Part shown: piece after piece, positions 27,883 to 36,287 of the stretch | Numbering within the stretch: position 1 is the first letter of the stretch | How the letters are laid out: each line of letters starts with the position of its first letter | Assembly: GCF_937981445.1 (NCBI RefSeq) | Contig: NZ_CALJON010000031.1 | Span: forward strand, 1 to 64,000 | Length of the DNA: 64,000 bases | Direction: 5' to 3' | Source of the DNA: an uncultured Veillonella sp. | GTDB lineage: Bacteria; Bacillota; Negativicutes; Veillonellales; Veillonellaceae | The notes under the pieces: model-generated | What the model was told of the DNA's origin: nothing | Seen by the model: the letters and a program-made list of their open reading frames with translations, nothing else | Databases searched by the model: none | Made by a program: the position numbers and the translations under genes

Positions 27883-27895
27883 GAGGAGAAATATT

Positions 27896-30118
27896 GTGAA
27901 TAACAGTAAGATGAATGCTGCGTGGCGCAGCAAACGATTAAAAGCACAGATTATGTGCGCTTTAGTATTAGGTGTGTGGTCTATGGCGGCAGTGGGAACT
28001 CCTGTAGGGGCTGCTGATGAGGAAGTCTATAACTTGGGCGAAGTGATTGTGACTAATGCACAACCACCGGCTCCGCAGAGTGAAGCGCCTGCCGTAGGGG
28101 ATGCAACGTATGCTGGCGGGCAAGTTGCCCGTAGTAGTACTATTGGTATGTTAGGTAAAAAGGATTTCTTAGATGTGCCATTTAATATTACCTCTATTAC
28201 AGAAGAAACGATTCAAAATCAGCAGGCTACGAATATTATTGATGTGACGTCAAATGATCCTTCCGTGACAGATCTAACCTTGTCGGGGGCTTCTAATGCT
28301 TGGAGTATTCGCGGTTTTAAAACTACACAACAAGATGTGCAGTTAAATGGTATATATGGCGTAGCTCCACGTTATTATACGGGCGTTGAATATCTTGAAA
28401 ATGTAGAAATCTTGAAGGGCCCTAGTGCTATGCTCAGCGGTATGGCGCCGAATGATACAGTAGGTGGTGTGATTAATTATGTAACAAAGCATGCTGGATC
28501 TGAAGATAAAAATACGGTTACTTTGACTTACGGTGAAGGGCATCAATTCACGCAACAACTGGATATGAGTCGTCGTTTTAATGATGGTAAATATGGCGTG
28601 CGTCTCAATGTGCTTAATCGTGGTGCACAAGAAGATGCCTATGAAGGAGAATCAAATAGTGCCAATACAGTGGCGTTAGGGCTTGATGCGAAAGGGGAAC
28701 GTTGGAGGAGTTCATTAGATTTAGGCTATATTTACAATGACATTGAAGATCCACAATACCAAGTTACTATGTCACAGGCAACAGCTAATAAGTTGACATC
28801 ATTGCCAGGTGTAGCTGATGATGCCAAATTCGGTGCCCCTGGGACCTATCGTCGTTTGACTGAAAAATATTTTCTTTGGAAGGGCGAATACGATTTAGAT
28901 GATACTTGGAGTGCTTGGGCTGCTTTCGGCATGCGTAATACATCGCAGGACAGTTTGTCGAATCGTTTCTTATTAAATAATGTAAATGGCAACGCCAAGG
29001 TTACCTATGTACATAATCGCCAGATTAATAAGGCGATTTCCAGTGAAATCGGCGTGCGTGGCCATGTTCAGACCGGCTCCTTGGACCATGAAATTAGTGT
29101 GGCTGCCTCCCAAGTTCGCTATAAAGTATTTGAAGATAAGCCGAAAGTAAGCGATACGTATGTGACAAGTGTGTACAGTCCAGCTTGGCAGAATTTTACA
29201 GATGGTAGCTTTGGTCCCTATTTACTTCGCGATAACCGCGTACAACAAAGTGTGGGCATTAGCGATATTATGACTACGGCAGATAAAAAGTGGAATTTTA
29301 TTGTTGGCGGGCGCATTCAAAATGTGAAGGACACGTCCTATACATATAATGGAACTAAAGTAAAAAGCGCCACCACATATGATGAAACTGCCTTTACACC
29401 AACCTTTGGTATTGTGCATAAACTAAATAACCGTACCTCTTTGTATGCAAACTATGCGCAAGCTCTTTCTTTAGGTGAGATAGCACCAAGTGGCACTGAA
29501 AATTCTGGTGAAGTATTTGCTCCATATAAAACGAAGCAATACGAGGTGGGTGCTAAATTTGACTTTGGCAAATTAGCTACTACTATTAGTGCCTTTACTA
29601 TGGATAATCCAAGTTTCATTACTACTGATGCAAATTACTATGAATTGGCTGGCAAACAGCGTAATCGCGGCATTGAAGTAAGTGTGTTTGGTGAGCCTCG
29701 CGAAGGGACTCGTATCTTAGGCGGTATTACCTTTATGGATGCGAAATATCGCACCTTAGCGTCTACGTATGCTAATTATGAAGGGAATCAAGCCACAGGG
29801 GTTCCTCGTTGGAGTGCCGTAGTTGGCGTGGATCAAGATATTAAATCTGTAGAGGGCTTAGCGGTTACTACTCGCCTGACCTATAATGGCAAGGCTTATG
29901 TAAATATGGCCAATACCCTCAGCACTAGCGCGTGGGTTCGTTGGGATTTAGGGGCTCGCTATCAGTTCAACTGGAATCAAACGCCTGTGACTGTGCGTGC
30001 CAATGTGTATAATGTGCTTGATACTGTAAAATGGCGTGCCTTGCAAGGCAGTACGACAAATGCTATCTATCTTGGTAAAGGGCGTACCTTCACCCTTTCT
30101 GTGTCGGCTGATTTCTAA
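27896..30118 (+). CDS. TonB-dependent siderophore receptor
   Basis: A 740-residue outer-membrane receptor of the siderophore class (FhuE/FpvA-like). A signal peptide runs to about residue 40 (PVGAADE). The plug starts with KKDFLDVPFNITSITEETIQ and contains WSIRGF and VEILKGPSAMLSG, both typical of this class. The C-terminus LSVSADF is the expected aromatic end. It starts with GTG 8 nt after AGAGGAG. The two permeases, ATPase and binding protein that follow make up a full import route, which suggests that all five genes serve one siderophore. Confidence 0.92.
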   Translation: MNNSKMNAAWRSKRLKAQIMCALVLGVWSMAAVGTPVGAADEEVYNLGEVIVTNAQPPAPQSEAPAVGDATYAGGQVARSSTIGMLGKKDFLDVPFNITSITEETIQNQQATNIIDVTSNDPSVTDLTLSGASNAWSIRGFKTTQQDVQLNGIYGVAPRYYTGVEYLENVEILKGPSAMLSGMAPNDTVGGVINYVTKHAGSEDKNTVTLTYGEGHQFTQQLDMSRRFNDGKYGVRLNVLNRGAQEDAYEGESNSANTVALGLDAKGERWRSSLDLGYIYNDIEDPQYQVTMSQATANKLTSLPGVADDAKFGAPGTYRRLTEKYFLWKGEYDLDDTWSAWAAFGMRNTSQDSLSNRFLLNNVNGNAKVTYVHNRQINKAISSEIGVRGHVQTGSLDHEISVAASQVRYKVFEDKPKVSDTYVTSVYSPAWQNFTDGSFGPYLLRDNRVQQSVGISDIMTTADKKWNFIVGGRIQNVKDTSYTYNGTKVKSATTYDETAFTPTFGIVHKLNNRTSLYANYAQALSLGEIAPSGTENSGEVFAPYKTKQYEVGAKFDFGKLATTISAFTMDNPSFITTDANYYELAGKQRNRGIEVSVFGEPREGTRILGGITFMDAKYRTLASTYANYEGNQATGVPRWSAVVGVDQDIKSVEGLAVTTRLTYNGKAYVNMANTLSTSAWVRWDLGARYQFNWNQTPVTVRANVYNVLDTVKWRALQGSTTNAIYLGKGRTFTLSVSADF

Positions 30119-30130
30119 CGGGAGTGATTC

Positions 30131-31123
30131 ATGAATTGGTATAGACAGCCTGGGCTATTGGGGCTAGCTTTATTAGTTCTATTGCTTGTGTTGGGGGGAT
30201 TCTCTCTTACTGTAGGAGCCCGACCTATAAGTGGCACAACTATCTGGAAAGCGCTGACTGCATATGACCCAACACAGGTGGAGGAATTATTGATTCAAAC
30301 CTTGCGTTTGCTACGCCTGTTATTAGGTATTTTTTGTGGAATTAGCTTTGCCGTAGCAGGTTGTTTAATGCAAGGTATCACAAATAACCCCATGGCAAGT
30401 CCTTCTATTATGGGTATTAATTCAGGGGCTGCGTTGGGGCTAGCAGTGGCAATGATTATCTTTCCTGAAGCAAGCCTTAATGTGATGATTATCTTTGCCT
30501 TTTTAGGCGCAGCTCTTGCTACAATGAGCATTATGGCCTTAGCCAATCGTCAAGGCGCCAATATGTCACCAGTCTTTTTAGCCCTAGCGGGAACAGCGGT
30601 GAGTGCTGTTTTGTTAGCCATCACACAAGCTTTAGTCGTGTATTTTGATGTGGCCCAAGATTTGAGCTATTGGACGGCAGGTGGCATCAGTGGCGTGCTA
30701 ATGCCTCAAGTTCTGCTCTTAGGACCATGGACTGTAGTGGGCGTAGGGCTGGCGGTCTATTTGTCAAAATCTATTACTTTACTTAATTTTGGTGAGGAAA
30801 TGGCCATTGGTTTAGGTGGTCATATGATGCGCATCCGCGTCTTAGCCAGTGTGGCAGTGCTCCTATTATGTGGTTCGGCCGTGGCTGTTGCAGGGCCCAT
30901 AGGTTTTGTAGGGCTTATAACGCCTCATATGGGGCGAAAGCTCGTAGGGATTGATTATAGAAAATTAATACCTATCACCGGCTTATTGGGGGCTGTTTTA
31001 GTGGTGGCTGCTGATCTAGTTGCAAGGACTGTGGCCCCGCCACATGAGATTCCTTTAGGTGCTATTACCGCTTTATTAGGCGTACCTTTCTTCTTATATT
31101 TAGCAAACAGAAAGGGGCGATGA
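30131..31123 (+). CDS. FecCD-family iron-siderophore permease, first subunit
   Basis: A 330-residue, roughly ten-helix permease. Family segments include LRLLRLLLGIFCGISFAVAG, NPMASPSIMGINSGAALGL and GPIGFVGLITPHMGR. The ATG lies 12 bp after the receptor stop with GGGAG upstream. The next permease starts one base after this stop codon, so the two probably form a heterodimer, as in FepD/FepG or FecC/FecD. Confidence 0.92.
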   Translation: MNWYRQPGLLGLALLVLLLVLGGFSLTVGARPISGTTIWKALTAYDPTQVEELLIQTLRLLRLLLGIFCGISFAVAGCLMQGITNNPMASPSIMGINSGAALGLAVAMIIFPEASLNVMIIFAFLGAALATMSIMALANRQGANMSPVFLALAGTAVSAVLLAITQALVVYFDVAQDLSYWTAGGISGVLMPQVLLLGPWTVVGVGLAVYLSKSITLLNFGEEMAIGLGGHMMRIRVLASVAVLLLCGSAVAVAGPIGFVGLITPHMGRKLVGIDYRKLIPITGLLGAVLVVAADLVARTVAPPHEIPLGAITALLGVPFFLYLANRKGR

Positions 31124-31124
31124 A

Positions 31125-32132
31125 GTGCGTAAGCGTACGAAGAGCTTTATTGGTTATAGTATTTTATTTTTAGTGCTCTTACTAGGATTTTTTTTCTTAC
31201 ATGTGAGTACAGGCTTTACCTACTTCTCTCATAGCCAATTATTGGCCGTGCTTCTTGGGCATGGTACGGCGGAGGAGAATTTAATTGTTTTTGATTTTCG
31301 CCTAGTTCGCGCTATATTAGCCGTACTCATTGGTATGGGCTTAGCTGTATCGGGCGTTTTGTTTCAACAGATTACTCGTAATGAGCTTGCTGGGCCGGGG
31401 CTGCTCGGTGTTAATGCCGGCGCTGGCCTAGCAGTGATGGTACTTATTTATGCCCTGCCAAATAATCAAGGACTTCCTATTTGGATTTTACCTTTAGTGG
31501 CCATTGCCGGGGCTTTACTAGCGTCAGGGAGTATTTATGGTTTATCTTTGCATCATGGTAAATCAGAAGGTAATTATGCACTGGTACTGAGTGGTATTAC
31601 TTTGACAGCAGGGATTCATGCGGTGCAATTGCTTTTTGTGGTAAGTTTATCATCAGAACAATTCCATCAAGTAAATGCGTGGCTCATTGGCAGTATTTCA
31701 GGTACTAGCTGGGCTCATGTGAATGTTCTTTTGGTAGTGCTCATCATTTTGTTTTTCCTTGTGTATGCCAAGCGAACCACTTTGAATGTATTGGCTTTGC
31801 GCGATGAAACTGCCATTGGCCTAGGGGTAGCAATTAATAAAAGCCGCTTGCTTTTCTTGACCATTGGTGTTGTTCTTGCGGCTACCTGTGTGGCTGTAGG
31901 TGGTAGTATTGGTTTTATCGGCCTTGTGGCACCTCATATAGCACGGCGTTTAGTAGGAGCTGATTGTACTTATGTATTGCCTTTGGCGGCATTGATTGGT
32001 GGTTGGCTCTTAGTTACGGCGGATTGGATTGGCCGTGTTGTTATAGCTCCTGGTGAAATGCTCGTAGGGATTGTAGTGGCCTTAGTGGGGGCGCCGTATT
32101 TCTTATTTATTTTAGGACGAAAGCAGCGATAG
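31125..32132 (+). CDS. FecCD-family iron-siderophore permease, second subunit
   Basis: A 335-residue permease paired with the preceding one. RLVRAILAVLIGMGLAVSG, NELAGPGLLGVNAGAGLA and GSIGFIGLVAPHIARR are diagnostic. It starts with GTG, with AAAGGGG 7 nt upstream inside the end of the first permease gene. The ATPase gene follows at once. Confidence 0.92.
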   Translation: MRKRTKSFIGYSILFLVLLLGFFFLHVSTGFTYFSHSQLLAVLLGHGTAEENLIVFDFRLVRAILAVLIGMGLAVSGVLFQQITRNELAGPGLLGVNAGAGLAVMVLIYALPNNQGLPIWILPLVAIAGALLASGSIYGLSLHHGKSEGNYALVLSGITLTAGIHAVQLLFVVSLSSEQFHQVNAWLIGSISGTSWAHVNVLLVVLIILFFLVYAKRTTLNVLALRDETAIGLGVAINKSRLLFLTIGVVLAATCVAVGGSIGFIGLVAPHIARRLVGADCTYVLPLAALIGGWLLVTADWIGRVVIAPGEMLVGIVVALVGAPYFLFILGRKQR

Positions 32133-32145
32133 TATGAGGAATAAG

Positions 32146-33015
32146 ATGGATGAACAATTGAAAGTAGCAACAATGGCTGAGCAAGTCAATTCGAGGAAGT
32201 CTTCAAAGACTAGGCAAGATGAGCGTGATATTCAGATAGAGAATTTGCGCACTGGCTATGATAAAAAAGTCATTATAGATAATTTAAATCTCACCATCCC
32301 TCGAGGAAAAATTACTACCTTAATAGGTTCTAATGGCTGTGGTAAATCTACGTTGCTAAAGACGATTTGCCGTATTATTAAACCTATGTCAGGGTCTGTA
32401 TATTTAGATGGTCAGTCCATTCATGACATTCCAACTCATGAGCTAGCTAAGAAAGTGGCTATTTTACCACAACATCCTACGGCGCCAGAGGGCCTTACTG
32501 TGAGGGAGCTTATTTCCTATGGCAGAGCGCCGTATAGAAATGGGATTTTTTCAAAAACTAGCAAGGAAGACCGTGATTATGTTAATTGGGCTATGAAAAT
32601 TACTCATTTAGAGGAATTGGCGGATAGGCCTATTCACCGTTTGTCAGGTGGTCAAAGGCAGCATGCCTGGATTGCCATGGCTGTAGCTCAGGATACAGAT
32701 GTCCTATTTCTAGATGAGCCCACAAGCTTTTTAGATATTGCCCATCAATTAGAAGTCTTACAATTAGTGGATTATTTAAATACAGAATTTAATAAGACTG
32801 TAATTATGGTTTTGCATGAGTTAAATCAAGCGGCTCGTTTTGCTGACCATATTATTGCGATGAAAGCAGGGACTGTGCGATTTGAAGGGACGGCACAAGA
32901 GGTTTTTACCAATGAAATGCTTCACGATGTATTTAATATTACGGCCATGATTATGCGTGATCCTGTTACAGGTTTGCCCTTCTGTATTCCCCAATATGTG
33001 GGAGGTTCACTATGA
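32146..33015 (+). CDS. ABC transporter ATPase, iron-siderophore type
   Basis: A 289-residue FepC/FhuC-like ATPase. Walker A GSNGCGKST is at 61-69, and the signature LSGGQRQHAW and Walker B VLFLDEPTSFLD follow. About 28 polar residues precede the start of the ATPase domain, longer than usual. The ATG at 32146 has TGAGGA 5 nt upstream; an ATG 12 bases earlier is in frame but has no good site. It overlaps the next gene by 4 bp. It should energise the two-subunit permease just upstream. Confidence 0.92.
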   Translation: MDEQLKVATMAEQVNSRKSSKTRQDERDIQIENLRTGYDKKVIIDNLNLTIPRGKITTLIGSNGCGKSTLLKTICRIIKPMSGSVYLDGQSIHDIPTHELAKKVAILPQHPTAPEGLTVRELISYGRAPYRNGIFSKTSKEDRDYVNWAMKITHLEELADRPIHRLSGGQRQHAWIAMAVAQDTDVLFLDEPTSFLDIAHQLEVLQLVDYLNTEFNKTVIMVLHELNQAARFADHIIAMKAGTVRFEGTAQEVFTNEMLHDVFNITAMIMRDPVTGLPFCIPQYVGGSL

Positions 33016-34256
33016 AGTGGTGGTACCGCCTTAAGATATTGCATAAGGATAATGTGTCAAACCTACGTAAGACTATGATGCGCCTACATAAGCTTATGAT
33101 GTGGTGGAAGATGATTTCTCGATATGAATGTCCGAAGTGGGGGCAGACTTTTTACGTGCATAAGGCGTCAGGGATTACATATAGTGCATGTAGTGCCCTT
33201 TTAGTCTTAGCTGTGTTCACGAGTGGTTGTGCTGTGGCCGATGGGAATATAAACTCACTGCTACAAAAGAGGGCTGTTACAAAGTCTCTATTTGATGTGA
33301 CTATACCTCGTTCTGATTCGCCAGAGGCGATTGATAAGGAATTAGATGCTCGCTATGAGCGGATTAAAAAGGAGACAGACGCGCTGTTTAAGGAAGAACA
33401 AGGGCGGCTTGTGTTGAAACATAAATACGGCACTACGATTCTGCCAGAGAATCCACAGCGTGTTGTGGTGATCCGTTTAGAGGATCCCATGATAGCCTTA
33501 GGGGCCCCTATGGTGGGGGCTTATAATACAGAGAGTTTTTATTTACATGAGGAATTAATTTCACAAGGCGTACAAACGATTAGCATTAATGAAGCCACAA
33601 AGGCAATTAATTTAGAGCAAGTACAAGCTTTAAAGCCGGATCTTATCTTATTAAGAGATTCGTTTGATCGCAATACTTTTAATGCATTAAGTAAAATTGC
33701 TCCCGTGGGCGCTTTGAATTTGCAAAAGTCAGAAGTGACTTTGCTAGCCTTGGGACGTATTTTGCATCGTGAAGAGCAGGCTGAGGCTCGTTTAAAGACC
33801 TATTATGAGCATGTGAAAGATTCCCGTATAGCCATTAAGGCTGTTATTGGGGACGCGCCAGTAGCATTTTTACGGATTTTAAAAAAGGAAGTGCGAATCT
33901 ATCCGTATGATTCGAATGATATTAACCGCTTTATGTATGAATTATTAAATATAAAGCCAGACCCTTTGGCGATTACACAAAACGGTGCTGATTCTACAGC
34001 GATTTCTCTTGAAATGTTGCCAGAACTTCAGGCGGACTATTTGATTGTTAGTAGTGGTTATGGCCCTAGCAGTGCCGGGAATACGGAGGCTGCTGAAAAG
34101 CGCTATGAAGAGCTTCGCACAGATCCTTTGTGGCAGGTCATTCCCGCTGTAAGAGAGCAGCATATTTTAAATGTAAACCCTCTTGTTTGGAATGCTCATG
34201 GCATTATTGCTAAAGAGCGTGCTATGGATGATCTGGTGAAGTATTTTTCAAAATAG
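33012..34256 (+). CDS. Iron-siderophore ABC transporter binding lipoprotein
   Basis: A 414-residue binding protein of the Fe3+-siderophore class, probably lipid-anchored at Cys73: the hydrophobic stretch ALLVLAVFTSGC is a good lipobox. It is preceded by an unusually long basic region of about 50 residues. ATG 33012 has GGGAGG 6 nt upstream and gives the usual 4-bp overlap with the ATPase gene, but internal Met codons would give a more normal signal length. The ligand-binding domain starts near LPENPQRVVVIRLEDPMIALG. It is the last gene of the siderophore operon. Confidence 0.85.
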   Translation: MKWWYRLKILHKDNVSNLRKTMMRLHKLMMWWKMISRYECPKWGQTFYVHKASGITYSACSALLVLAVFTSGCAVADGNINSLLQKRAVTKSLFDVTIPRSDSPEAIDKELDARYERIKKETDALFKEEQGRLVLKHKYGTTILPENPQRVVVIRLEDPMIALGAPMVGAYNTESFYLHEELISQGVQTISINEATKAINLEQVQALKPDLILLRDSFDRNTFNALSKIAPVGALNLQKSEVTLLALGRILHREEQAEARLKTYYEHVKDSRIAIKAVIGDAPVAFLRILKKEVRIYPYDSNDINRFMYELLNIKPDPLAITQNGADSTAISLEMLPELQADYLIVSSGYGPSSAGNTEAAEKRYEELRTDPLWQVIPAVREQHILNVNPLVWNAHGIIAKERAMDDLVKYFSK

Positions 34257-34371
34257 TTTGTCCATGTTGGATAAGACGTCTGTAGAAGATCGGGGGATGT
34301 ACATTTAAAACTGCCTAGCTAATAAGCATTCAATTACATTTAGTAGTTTTATAGTAGTGAAGGTCTTATAT

Positions 34372-34400
34372 TTGCTTTTTACATAGGTCTGTATTATAAT
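34372..34400 (+). promoter_or_regulatory. Promoter of thiC
   Basis: TTGCTT (34372-34377) and a perfect TATAAT (34395-34400) are 17 nt apart and lie just upstream of the TPP aptamer. Confidence 0.75.
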
Positions 34401-34420
34401 TGTGGCAAATACACAAAAGA

Positions 34421-34498
34421 GCTAGGGGAGCCTGTAGGCTGAGATAAGTACAAGACTTGACCCTTGACCTGATTCGGATAATGCCGACGTAGGAAAGC
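34421..34498 (+). promoter_or_regulatory. TPP riboswitch (THI-box)
   Basis: The conserved core is clear: ctaggggagcc, GGCTGAGA, then ACCCTTGACCTGATTCGGATA and ATGCCGACGTAGGAAAG. Binding of thiamine pyrophosphate is expected to lower thiC expression. A strong terminator at 34552-34585 lies between the aptamer and thiC, indicating control by transcription attenuation. Confidence 0.97.
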
Positions 34499-34551
34499 GA
34501 CTGAGAATTAAAAGTTTGATTTGTTTTGTATGTAAATAAAACTCGTACTCT

Positions 34552-34585
34552 AACAGCCCATCCATACGTGGATGGGCTGTTTTTG
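34552..34585 (+). terminator. Riboswitch-controlled terminator before thiC
   Basis: The perfect stem aacagcccatcca/tggatgggctgtt has the 4-nt loop tacg and a T-run. It is the probable expression platform of the TPP riboswitch. Confidence 0.9.
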
Positions 34586-34650
34586 CTTGCTTTTTTGGGT
34601 GTTTAATTGGTTTTGATTATAAATTTCCATAGTATTCAAGGAGGCAATGT

Positions 34651-36153
34651 ATGAAGGCAAAACAAATGGCAAAGGGCATGGAACAAGGTATGGCACAGGT
34701 GAATGAAGTGGATGTACATGGCGTGAAAGGGGTACCTGGTGTAAATACAGGAAAGGCTACGCAAGCGTTAGCGGACAATGGACGTATTAAAGGGGCTCAT
34801 GAAATGTTACAGGCGCCACTTAAAGTAGCAAGTCAGATGCCAGCAGCTCAAGGGGCGTATACAACACAAATGGATGCGGCTCGCCGAGGTATTGTTACAC
34901 CACAGATGCGTATTGTAGCGGAAAAAGAACAGATGCGTTTAGACGATTTGATGGCCTTAGTCGCTAGCGGTAAAGTAGCGATTCCAGCTAATAAACAGCA
35001 TACGAGTTTATCCCCTGAAGGGGTGGGCAAAAATTGCCGTACAAAGATTAATGTTAACTTAGGCGTGTCCCCAGAGCATAATAATTTAGAGGAAGAGTTA
35101 GAAAAGGTACGCAATGCCATAGCTATGAAGGCAGAAGCGATTATGGATTTGTCTAATTTTGGTAAAACAAAAGCCTTTCGTGACCGCTTAATCGCAATGT
35201 CGACCGCCATGATAGGGACAGTGCCTATGTATGACGCAGTGGGCATGCTCGATAAAGATTTAAAGGATATTACGGTAGATGAGTTTTTTGCTGTCGTGGA
35301 ACAACATGCTAAAGACGGCGTAGATTTTATGACCATTCATTGCGGTATGAATCAGAAGACCGCACAGCGCATTAAGGATAATCCACGGCTAACTAATATA
35401 GTGTCTCGTGGAGGCTCCTTGCTATTTGCGTGGATGGAAATGAATCAGCAGGAAAATCCATTCTACGAACACTATGATCGTTTATTAGACATTTGTGAAA
35501 CGTATGATGTAACCTTGAGTCTTGGCGATGCATGCCGTCCTGGTTGTACTCATGATGCCACTGATGCGGCACAAATTGAAGAGTTAATTACCTTAGGCGA
35601 ATTGACTCAACGTGCGTGGGACCATAATGTGCAAGTCATGATTGAAGGACCTGGGCATATGGTGCTTACGGAAATTGCCGCCAATATGAAGTTAGAAAAA
35701 CGACTTTGCCATGAAGCGCCATTCTATGTATTAGGACCACTAGTGACCGATATTGCCCCTGGTTATGACCATATAACAAGTGCTATCGGTGGGGCTATTG
35801 CAGGGTCTTGTGGAGCCGATTTCCTCTGCTATGTAACGCCTGCGGAACATTTGCGACTTCCTACTGTTGATGATGTAAAAGAAGGCATTATTGCTACGCG
35901 TATCGCTGCCCATGCAGCAGATTTGGCCAAAGGAATTCCTGGCGCGCAAGCTTGGGATGATGCTATGAGTAAAGCCCGTGCTGCAGTGGATTTTGATACG
36001 ATGATTCCACTGGCTATTGATCCAGATAAAGCACGCCGCTATTACGAGTCCAGTAAGCCAGAATGTGAAGGTACTTGTACTATGTGTGGTAAAATGTGCC
36101 CAGCTAGAACTATGAAGCGTATTTTGGCAGGTGAAGATGTAGATATAATGTAG
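34651..36153 (+). CDS. thiC: Phosphomethylpyrimidine synthase ThiC
   Basis: A 500-residue radical SAM enzyme that converts aminoimidazole ribotide to hydroxymethylpyrimidine phosphate for thiamine synthesis. Conserved blocks include NCRTKINVNLGVS, MDLSNFGKT, DFMTIHCGM, SLGDACRPG and MIEGPGHM. The C-terminal cluster motif reads CTMCGKMC (Cx2Cx3C), a spacing I associate with anaerobe-type ThiC instead of the Cx2Cx4C of E. coli. An N-terminal extension of about 65 residues is rich in Met, Gly and Gln. The start has AAGGAGG 6 nt upstream. It is under the TPP riboswitch, and no other thi gene is in the window. Confidence 0.96.
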   Translation: MKAKQMAKGMEQGMAQVNEVDVHGVKGVPGVNTGKATQALADNGRIKGAHEMLQAPLKVASQMPAAQGAYTTQMDAARRGIVTPQMRIVAEKEQMRLDDLMALVASGKVAIPANKQHTSLSPEGVGKNCRTKINVNLGVSPEHNNLEEELEKVRNAIAMKAEAIMDLSNFGKTKAFRDRLIAMSTAMIGTVPMYDAVGMLDKDLKDITVDEFFAVVEQHAKDGVDFMTIHCGMNQKTAQRIKDNPRLTNIVSRGGSLLFAWMEMNQQENPFYEHYDRLLDICETYDVTLSLGDACRPGCTHDATDAAQIEELITLGELTQRAWDHNVQVMIEGPGHMVLTEIAANMKLEKRLCHEAPFYVLGPLVTDIAPGYDHITSAIGGAIAGSCGADFLCYVTPAEHLRLPTVDDVKEGIIATRIAAHAADLAKGIPGAQAWDDAMSKARAAVDFDTMIPLAIDPDKARRYYESSKPECEGTCTMCGKMCPARTMKRILAGEDVDIM

Positions 36154-36173
36154 TTGTATTAAAAATGAGCCGA

Positions 36174-36206
36174 AAAACAGCCACAACCTGTGTATGGCTG
36201 TTTTTT
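36174..36206 (+). terminator. Terminator after thiC
   Basis: The perfect stem aaaacagcca/tggctgtttt has an 11-nt loop and a T-run. Confidence 0.9.
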
Positions 36207-36287
36207 CATTTGCCTTTCTATGGTATAATAAAATGTAAAAATATGTTTAAACCATTTTATAAATCATCAGCAGTCATGGAGGAAATA

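Noticed and set aside
36077..36130. ThiC cluster motif Cx2Cx3C considered as a damaged active site
   Set aside because: From memory this CTMCGKMC form is common in ThiC of anaerobic Firmicutes, so it is a variant and not a loss.
36165..36287. 41-codon N-terminal extension of guaA
   Set aside because: It begins inside the thiC terminator and lacks homology to GMP synthases; the ATG at 36288 has GGAGG at the right distance.
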